From NCBI GenBank assembly GCA_037126765.1, contig JBBCBC010000026.1:11334418-11398417 (forward strand): 64,000 nucleotides of DNA, given 5' to 3'. The translations under genes and the position numbers were made by a program. Below, piece by piece: positions 56,226 through 64,000 of this stretch. The notes below the pieces were generated by a model. The model saw nothing but the letters and a program-made list of their open reading frames with translations. It had not been told where the DNA came from and did no database searches. The first letter of the stretch is position 1. Every line of letters begins with the position of its first letter. The DNA is from Stenogyne calaminthoides. Its lineage: Eukaryota; Streptophyta; Magnoliopsida; Lamiales; Lamiaceae.

Positions 56226-57569
56226 TACTAACTGCTTGTTTTATTAGATATCGGTTGTGGCTCACAAATTTGTACAAATGTGCAAGGTCTCAAGGATAGC
56301 ATTGCAGTTAGGCCGGGTGAAGTCGCTTTACGGTGGGAATGGAGCAAGAGTTGTTGTTGAGCGTGTTGGTGTTTACGTTTTAGATTTACCCACTGGTTTT
56401 AGACTTGAACTGAATAATTGTTATTTTGTTCCTTCTATTAGCCGCAACATTATTTCTATTCCGATGTTGGATATTGAAGGTTTTTCCTTCCATTTTGCAA
56501 ACAATAATTGTTATTTTTCGCTTAATGGTGATGTGTATGGAAATGTTCCTTTATATAATGGTTTATATTTATTGCATTGTGGACATAATATTCTTAATAT
56601 ACAAAATAAAAGACTCAAACTTAGTAATCATGAAAACCCGACTTACTTGTGGCACTGTAGACTTGGTCATGCAAATGAGAAAAGAATCGCAAGGTTAAGA
56701 AAGTTGGACTACTTAGCCCCATTCGACTTTGAGTCTTATGGAAACTACGAATCTTATCTTAAGGGCAAAATGATCAATAAACCCTTTTTTGGGAAAGGGG
56801 TTCGTGCCAAAGAAGTTCTAGAATTGATCCATAGTGATGTTTGTGGACCATTGCCCACTCTAGCTAGGGGTCACTTCGGCTGCTTCATTACTTTTACTGA
56901 TGATTTCTCTAGGTTCGGGTATGTGTATCTGATGAAGCACAAATTTGAATCTTTTGAGAAGTTCAAAGAGTATAAAGCTGAAGTAGAGAAGCATCTTGGT
57001 AAGAGTATTAAGACTCTCTGGATCGAGGAGGAGAATATCTTAACCATGAATTCACTGATTATTTGAAGTTGCATGGAATCCAATCATAATGGACTTCTCC
57101 CGACATACCTCAAATTAATGGAGTGTCCGAGAGGAGAAACCTAACCTTGTTGGACATGGTAAGGTCCATGATGAGCTTTTCCTATTTTTCAACATTCTTA
57201 TGGGGATACGCGCTCCAAACCTCAATTTACATTCTGAATATGATTCCATCCAAATTAGTTGAGCATAGGTCATACGCTCTATGGCATAGCAAGAAGCCAA
57301 ATTTCTCTCACATGAGAATGTGGGATTGCCCCGCGTTTGTGAAGAAAATGCTCACAGATAAGTTGGAATCAAAAGGTGAAAAGGGTTACTTTGTGGGATA
57401 TCCTAAGGAAACTAGAGGATATTATTTCTATCTCTCTGAGAAACAAATAGTGATTGTTTCTAGGCAGGCCAAATTCCTTGAAGAAGACTACGTCTTCAAG
57501 GAACAAGGCCGTAAGACGATGGAACTTGAAGAAATTCAAGAACCACAAATTAAAACAAAGGAAAAATAA
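56226..57569 (+). pseudogene. Copia D protease and integrase
   Basis: The protease loop reads LDIGCGSQICTN, with Ile in place of the Thr/Ser of DTG/DSG. Next are LYLLHCGHNILNI, the pre-integrase WHCRLGHANEKRIARLRKLD, and integrase IHSDVCGPLPT with TFTDDFSRFGYVYLMKHK. The RGGEY region that precedes the catalytic Glu is replaced by unrelated WIEEENILTM sequence (about 57,020). The frame breaks at 57,064 and resumes at 57,123 (MSERRNLTLLDMVRSMMSFS) through VFKEQGRKTMELEE to 57,569. Confidence 0.82.
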
Positions 57570-57574
57570 ATAAA

Positions 57575-59090
57575 TGAAGCACCACCTTTGGGGATTTCTA
57601 ATTTTTCCAACACGTGGATCTGTAGGGGATGAAAAAAATTCATACCCTTATTTATATAGAGGGGTTGGACGAAAATTAGGCTCAAAATAGGGTTAGGAAA
57701 GATCTTTTCTTGATCTCCAAGAAATCTTGAATATATCTCATATATTCTTCTTTCCATGTGTATTTTTCCACAAAAATCTCACACCCTATTCTTTGTCATA
57801 TTTTCAAAAATAATAGGAGATCCTCAAGATTGGATCTTTCTTGAATTGATGAGATATTCTTGTATTCAAAGAATACATATCTTTTTCCATAAAATCTTTC
57901 CAAGAAAATTAAGAAAATCTTTCTTCCTATTATTACTCTATAATTTTCGAAAAATCCAACTAAAGAAACCAAGTGGGAGATTTCTTGAATTTATGGGATA
58001 ATCTTGTATTCCAAGAATACTTATCTCATTTCCATAAAATATTTTCAAGAAAATTCTTCTCTCTCTTTTCTTTAATTATTTCGAAAAAAATAAGGAAAAT
58101 ATATGCAACAAATATTTAATTTATTTTAAGCACCTTTTATTTATTGGACTTCAATTGGGCTAATTGAGGGGCCTTTAGGAGAATTAAGATGGATCTTCCA
58201 ATGGGCTACTGAATTCCAATATTGAGCCACAATATAATTCAGCCCATTAATATTAATTAATATCACTATATAATTAATATTGCACTATCCAACTTAACCC
58301 ATATTACGGTAATATGGCTCCTGGTTATTATTTAGCGTGTTTAAGATTATTTAGTCCACTAATTAATTAAGCCACTGAAAATCTTTATATTAATTAATAT
58401 CTTTATCCTTGGAGTAAGGACAGCTCAACTTTATTATCCATACCGAAAAATTAATTCCACTTGCAAGATTTGGTATGATAAAGGTTCCGAGGCCACCAAT
58501 GGGACCAATCACGCAAGACGTTACAAGCACACGATTCTTTGTATTAATTTAGCAACTATCGTGCAATTAATATTATTGCCTAAGTAATAGGGTATCGAAG
58601 TCGCAATGATTCTCTTTCCATTTATAAATCAAAGCAATAACTACTTATCACACACAGTCCTTATTAAGTGACAGAGATTAAGAAATCAACAACCACTGAG
58701 GTCTAACTCTTCATCCCATAAGTCAATGCGAATGCGTTTATCCTCTTTGCAGGTTCGCTTCAGCGCATCGAATGCACTACTGTAATCTCTTGGTCAAGAC
58801 AAGTCAATCTGAGTCTTACCCATCAACTTCTACCAATAGATTGTTTGGATCTATCTAAGTTGTGAAACATGCACTCATTTACAAGGGACTGTTAACGTGA
58901 TCTTCTGTGATCTGGTATCACCACGTTAACTACAATGTAACGCGTGTTATTATATGAACGGTTTGCAATAAATATATATAACATTCAATCATATTTAAAG
59001 CAACAGTGATAAATAATTTATTTCAGTAAATAAGTGTTTAATACATAGGTTATACAAAGTAAAAGCATAGTTTCACGTATAACCCCAACA
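57575..59090 (+). mobile_element. Family-S LTR, 5'-truncated, inside copia D
   Basis: Aligns with 17,815-19,195 of the solo LTR: CACCTTTGGGGATTTCTAAT, the TTTATATAGAGG box, GAGGGGCCTTTAGGAGAATT, and the end TATAACCCCAACA at 59,090. The first about 320 bp of the LTR are missing. It is longer than the matching part because of an internal duplication around 57,830-58,060. Confidence 0.85.
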
Positions 59091-59778
59091 AAAACAGCTT
59101 TTCTCAATGGCAACATTGATAAGGAAGTGTTTATGACTCAACCTGAAGGTTTTGTATCAAAGTCAAAATCTAATCTTGTGTGAAAACTTAAACGATCCAT
59201 TTATGGATTAAAGCAAGCTTCTAGGAGTTGGAATATTCAATTTGATGAGGATGTCAAATCATTTGACTTCATCAGAAACTCGGAAGATCTGTGCATCTAT
59301 CAGAAGTGCAATGGGAAGAATATTGTCTTCATAGTTGTGTATGTCGACGACATACTCATTATGGGAAACAATATCCCACTCATGCAGTCCGTGAAAGAAT
59401 GGTTGTCAAAGACCTTCATGATGAAGGATCTTGGTAAAGCCTGCTACATCTTAGGGATCAAGATCCATAGGGATAGATCCAAGAGGATGTTGGGACTGTC
59501 ACAGTCCACCTATGTAGACAAGGTGTTGAAGCGATTTGCAATGGAGAACTCTAAGAGAGGTTTTCTGTCGGCATGTCATGGGATAAAGCTGTCTAAGAAG
59601 GATTGTCCTTCTACGGACGCTGATATCCAGCGCATGAAGGATATACCATATGCATCTATAATTGGATTCATCATGTACGCCATGACTTGCACTAGGCCAG
59701 ATGTGGCCTTCGCTGTCAGCACCACTGGTAGATACCAACAGAATTTGGGTGAACCTCACTGGATTGCTGACAAGAACA
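59091..59778 (+). pseudogene. Copia D reverse transcriptase (middle to RNase H start)
   Basis: Begins KTAFLNGNIDKEVFMTQPEG directly after the inserted LTR; a stop (TGA) near 59,182 interrupts VCKLKRSIYGLKQAS-type sequence. The catalytic motif is intact as YVDDILIMGNN, then FMMKDLGKACYILGIKIHRD and STYVDKVLKRFAMENSKRGF. It ends at HWIADKN, where the inverted LTR starts. Confidence 0.88.
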
Positions 59779-60880
59779 TGTTAGGGTTATACTGAAAAGT
59801 ATGGTTTTACTTTGTATAACCAAACTGGAATTTCTTATTTATTTACTGAAATAATTAATAAATCACTATTGCATTAAAATATGAATGAATGTTATAAATA
59901 TATTTATTGCAAATTCGTTCAATAAGTAGAGTACATATTACACTGTAGTTAATTTGGTGATACCAGATCACAGAAGATCAAATTAATAGCTCCTCGTAAT
60001 TAAGTACAAATTTACAACCAAGAATGAAATGAACGAACCATCATGAAAGGTTGAAGTATAAATCTCAGATTGGCTTGTCTTGACCAAGAGATTATACTAG
60101 TGCATTTAGATGCACTGAATAAGGACCTACATGAGGATAAATTCTTAGGTACTGAATATACAAGAATTAGACCTCAGTGGTGTGTTATTTCTTAATCTCC
60201 TTCCCTTAAATATGATCGTGTGAAATTAATAACTATTGCTTTGACTTATGATAGGAAGAGAGTCAATATGATTCGATACCTTATATCTTGGGCAATATTA
60301 TTAATTACATAACAATTGCTGATATTTAATATGGAGAATCGTGTGCAAGTACGTCTTGCTTGATTTGTCCCCTTGGTGGGCTCAAAATCTTTATTATACC
60401 AAATCTTGCAAGTGAAAATTTATTTCCGTTATGGATAATAATGTTGAGTTGTCTTTACTCCAAGGACTAAGATATTAATTAATTTAAAGCTTGTTCAGTG
60501 GCTTAATTAATTAATGGACTAAAATAATCTTAAATACGGGAAATAATGACCGGGAGCCATATTATAAGTAGAATCGTAATATGGGTTAAGATGGATAGTT
60601 CAATATTAATTTTATAGTGGAGTAAATTAATATTAATGGACTTGAATAATATTTGGCCCAATATTAAAGCTTCATAGTCCATTAAAGGTTCAATCTTAAT
60701 TCTCCTAAAGGCCCCTCAAATAGCCCAAATTAAAGTCCAATTAATGAAAATGAGAAGAAAATATTTTTGCCTAATATTTCTCAAAATTTTCGAAAAATAT
60801 AGGAAAAGGAAGAAAATATTTTCTTGATTTTCTTGAAAGATATTTTATGGAAAGAGATAAGTATTCTTGGAATACATAAT
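59779..60880 (-). mobile_element. Family-S LTR, inverted, truncated
   Basis: Begins TGTTAGGGTTATACTGAAAA on the plus strand, i.e. the reverse complement of the family-S end, and aligns with 19,195 back to about 18,090. It is cut at 60,880 by element E. It is in opposite orientation to 57,575-59,090. Confidence 0.85.
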
Positions 60881-61638
60881 TGTTGATGTTGCACGGATGT
60901 TATTCCAGATGATTGACAACATTCTGCACAACATCTTAAATTTGTCATTTCTCCTAACACTGACTCCGTTTAATTAGATGTGTTTTTCTATGTTTCCTAC
61001 ATTGTAAGTTGAAGATAATTTCGGATATTGTCAAGCGGTTGCACTGATGGAGTAAGAATAGAAAGATCATGGTGGTTACACCATGATCATGGAGATAGTG
61101 GAGGAGATCTTCAAGGTTGTCCACACCAAGTGGATAAGACAATGCAGTTGGTCCTAATGTCTATAAATAGACTGCATTGGTCGACATTCAAGTTTGAGTT
61201 AAAGTGAAATCCTATTTGCTCTACTCCAAACTTAAGAGAGTAGCATCCGAGACACAACCGTGAGTGGAGTGTGAGGGTTGATGCTATGCCTATTTGTATT
61301 GGTCGAGTGTATCCCAATATTTCCCATCAGTATTGTGTTTGTCTTAGTAGATCAAGTTTTAGGTTGAATAAGATCACTAGTTACTTGTTCGAATATATTG
61401 ATTTTTGGTGTGTGGTTTTTCACTACACTTTTAGGATCTTGTAAGAGGTTCGTGTGTATCTCACTACTTGTTATAGTGATGTTTTTAACCATGAGGTTCG
61501 TATAGTCTTATTATAGACTATACACAATTTTGGAAAATCCTTTGCACTGCGTTTTTATACTTCCCCTGTCATATGTTGTTTTATATGTTTCACAACATTT
61601 TCAACAACACTCTGAAAATACACGCACACACACTTTCA
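60881..61638 (+). repeat. 5' LTR of copia E
   Basis: Starts TGTTGATGTTGCACGG. The end is either TTTTCAACA at 61,606 (best inverted match to TGTTGA) or ACTTTCA at 61,638, which lies two bases before the primer site and is preferred. TATAAATAG at about 61,162 is a likely TATA box. Confidence 0.75.
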
Positions 61639-61640
61639 GT

Positions 61641-61653
61641 TGGCGCCAGAGCC
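61641..61653 (+). promoter_or_regulatory. Primer-binding site of copia E
   Basis: TGGCGCCAGAGCC. It matches the initiator tRNA-Met complement TGGTATCAGAGCC except at three central positions, where it instead has the GCGCC seen in Tat/Gypsy-type sites. Confidence 0.6.
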
Positions 61654-61705
61654 ATAAACTTGATACACTAAGTTAAAGATCATGTGTTTAAAGTGTGTTT
61701 TTGCA

Positions 61706-63198
61706 ATGGAATATCCACTAACTCCTTCTTTTAAACCTCCAATTTTGGATGGATCAAATTATCTCTACTGGAAACCCAAAATGCTCATGTATATTAAGTC
61801 TATAGATGAGAGAGCATGGCGTAGTGTGTTGTCTGGTTGGAATCCTCCAAAAACAGTGATTGATTGGTCCAATGATGAATGCACATCGGCCAATTTCAAT
61901 TCTAAAGCCCTTAATGCGATTTTTACTGCTACTGATGTTTCTGTGTTTAAACTGATATCTAACTGTGTTTCTTCTAAGGATGCATGAGATATATTGCAGG
62001 AACATTGTGAAGGATCAGAAAGTGTTCGAAGAACTAGACTCAGAATGTTGGGAACCAAGTTTGAAAACTTAAAGATGAAAGATGATGAGAACATTTCATC
62101 ATACAATGAAGGGATAAGTGAGATTGCTAATGAGTCACACTTACTTGGTGATCCAATTTCCAACACTCTGTTAGTTAATAAGATACTTAGAAATGTTCCT
62201 AAACGATTTGATGCAAAAATATGTGCAATAGAAGAAGCTAAGAACACTGATTTATTGAGTCAAAATGAGTTGATAAGTATTTTGAAAACTTATGAGATTA
62301 ACTCAAATATGTTAGATGATGATAAACATGAGAAAGATAAAGACAAGAAAGTACTTTCTTTTAGAGGTGAAACTTCTGATAATGTTGGTAAACATCCTTA
62401 TGTGACTGAAGTTGATTCTGATGATGATGTTTCTGATTTATGTGATGAAAATATTTCTGAACAATTTGCTCTTATCACTAAACAATTCAAATCTTTTCTA
62501 AAAGGAAAGTTCAGAATACCAAATGGTCAATTTTAATCAAAGGATAAGTTTAACCAAAACTCTTCTCCCTCTGATAAAAAGCTTGTTCCAAGTCAGTCTT
62601 CCAGTTTCAATCAACCTAGATAATTCAATAAGGATAACAAGTTCAAATATGATCCTGAGTACAGAAAAAAGGTTAAATGTGATGCATGTTCTGGATATGG
62701 TCATTATTCTAATGAATGTGCTAATACTATGCTTAGGAAGAAAATGAACTTTAATGCTACCTTAAGCGATGATTCTGATGATGAAACTGATTCTGATAAA
62801 TGTGAGCTAAGTGTTATGTCTGGTATAATAGTTTATGATGATACATTTGATGATGATCTCGATGATTATTGGTCTGAAGCAGATTCAGATGTTCATACAA
62901 CATCTGAAACAACATTCAGTCAATATAACTCTGAGATTAACTGTTTTGCTAGAACTATTCTGAATGCTGAAACATTAAAATCTGCTGATTGTGACTCTGA
63001 ATATCTGAAGTTTAAAACTGATTTAGAAACTCAAAAACAGGTGTTGAGTTCCTTATCTTTAGAAAATTCAGATTTGAAAGAAAATCTTTTGAAGCTTGAA
63101 GTTCTTTTAACTAGAAAAGATGTGGAAATTTCTTCTTTGAAAGATGAACTCAAGTGCACTACTCTAAGTTTTAAAAAGTTTCTGGGAGCTCTACTGAA
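61706..63198 (+). pseudogene. Copia E gag
   Basis: Preferred ATG is 61,706 (MEYPLTPSFKPPILDGSNYL); an upstream ATG at 61,682 is in the same frame. Core motifs are WKPKMLMYIKSIDERAW, then FENLKMKDDENISSYNEGIS and VNKILRNVPKRFDAK. The knuckle CDACSGYGHYSNEC is near 62,680, followed by an acidic tract and a coiled coil (KFKTDLETQKQVLSSLSLEN). One frame runs through 61,706-63,202, interrupted by three in-frame stops (61,985 TGA; 62,534 TAA; about 62,621 TAA). The frame shifts near 63,185. Confidence 0.85.
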
Positions 63199-64000
63199 TT
63201 GAATGAGGCATTAATGATTGGTAGATCTAATAATGCTGGACTTAGTTTTGTGAAAACTTATGAGGATACTCCTTTATCCTGTGAACCTATTTCTTTTGTA
63301 AAAGCTGGAACTTCTTTGCCTAAATCTTTAAAAGGTAAACAAAAGAAATCTGATGGTTTGTTTAAAGAGTATGTTTGTTTTTATTGTGCTGGAGTATGTC
63401 ATATTCGTTCATATTGTTCTAAGTTAAGAAGAGACTTAAAAGCTGGAATTGTTTTACCTGATAAAATTGAACACCCTATAAAACAGGTTAACAACAATAA
63501 AAAGTTGATTCATAAAAATATGTCATGCAATGTTGTGTACACATCCTTGAAAACATGTGTTCCTGGATCTTGGTACTTTGATAGTGGTTGTTCTAGACAC
63601 ATGACTGGTCAACTTAATTATTTATCTGATTATACACCATGTAATGGTGGTCATGTTACATATGGTGGTGGTTCAAAAGGTAAAGTTGTTGGAAAAGGAA
63701 TATTGAATGTTCCTGGTTTTCCAAAGTTGAAAAATGTGTTACATGTAAAAGGTTTACTTGTTAATCTGATTAGTATTAGTCAGTTATGTGATGATGATTT
63801 ACATGTAAAGTTTGACAAGAATTCATGCTATGTGTTTGATAAAAATGATGATTGCTTAATGACTGACAAAAGATCTGCTGATAATTGCTATTTGATTGGT
63901 ACAAAAACTTGGACATGCTAATTACAAAAGTATTCAGAAATTACATAGACTAGGTGCTGCTGTTGGTTTACCAGATCTTAACTTTGAAAAAGGAAAAATC
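63199..64000 (+). pseudogene. Copia E second knuckle, protease and pre-integrase start
   Basis: Frame shifted relative to gag: SNNAGLSFVKTYEDTPLSCE, then CFYCAGVCHIRSYC (second CCHC-like motif, with Val-Cys in place of the usual Lys-Gly before His). The protease is GSWYFDSGCSRHMTG (active-site DSG, about 63,570-63,612), followed by VTYGGGSKGKVVGKGI and LVNLISISQLCDDDLHVKFD. A stop at 63,919 coincides with a frame change; LGHANYKSIQKLHRLGAAVG continues in another frame to the window edge, with part of the pre-integrase block missing. Confidence 0.83.

Larger units (their letters stand above)
53793..59778 (+). mobile_element. Copia element D (family C-like, truncated and rearranged)
   Basis: Same family as C by LTR, leader, gag and RT sequence. 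The LTR lacks about 470 bp at its 5' side and its last about 170 bp; it is joined directly to mid-leader sequence at 54,682, so the primer site is gone. Gag, protease and integrase follow. A 5'-truncated family-S LTR (57,575-59,090) replaces the N-terminal RT. RT continues to 59,778, where an inverted family-S LTR ends it. No 3' LTR is present. Confidence 0.8.
60881..64000 (+). mobile_element. Copia element E, 5' half (runs off the window)
   Basis: LTR, primer site, gag and the start of pol in plus orientation. Gag with UBN2-like core, a CCHC knuckle, a coiled-coil linker and a second knuckle-like motif precede a protease with DSG, resembling Sirevirus-type copia. It is inserted in the truncated family-S LTR. 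Confidence 0.85.

Overview
The window is repeat-dominated nuclear DNA of a flowering plant, most likely a eudicot. It is AT-rich and made mostly of Ty1/copia LTR retrotransposons, with Gypsy/Tat-like 3' ends, Helitron and hAT remnants, solo LTRs and a few broken gene fragments. I found no intact host gene, no rRNA or convincing tRNA, and no prokaryotic feature. The species cannot be named from this sequence.

Layout. (1) 1-3,010: two tandem, decayed copies of a papain-like cysteine peptidase gene (minus strand) with flanking minisatellite. (2) 3,600-5,900: a Pol III-promoter-like segment and two related Helitron 3' fragments (minus), one still readable as the C-terminus of a Pif1-type helicase. 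(3) 5,916-12,691: a truncated copia LTR (family A), then two Tat-like 3' ends in inverted orientation, each carrying a spliced gene antisense to its element. The second copy is split by an LTR-like insertion. (4) 12,692-48,765: a deep nest. A family-C copia sits in the second Tat gene. It is cut by a family-B LTR, which is cut by a large family-A copia (minus). Family A is itself opened by a 1,700-bp solo LTR, by a complete family-B copia (24,963-39,075) and by a family-C copia (39,612-47,137). (5) 48,766-53,792: poly(A)-tailed retroposon debris, a hAT transposase remnant (minus) and a broken replication protein A-like gene (plus). (6) 53,793-64,000: a family-C-like copia (D, plus) interrupted by two inverted copies of the solo-LTR family, then the 5' half of a fifth copia (E, plus) that runs off the window.

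How the parts relate. Elements A and B each carry, between RNase H and the 3' LTR, a homologous extra gene of more than 1,000 codons in sense orientation. This resembles the env-like or 'plant transposon protein' genes known from Sirevirus-type copia elements. In A that gene has its own TATA-like box and an apparent 5'-UTR intron. The Tat-like ends carry a different extra gene in antisense, with its own TATA box and introns of matching position. Five-base target duplications support the boundaries of the solo LTR (GGTGG) and of element C (CTCTT).

Most reading frames are broken, so nearly all coding calls are pseudogenes. In parts of element B, sites that are CAG or CTG in a sister copy read as CGA or CCGG. 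This looks like a consensus error at CHG-methylated cytosines or an unusual mutation spectrum, and it means breaks there should be read with caution.
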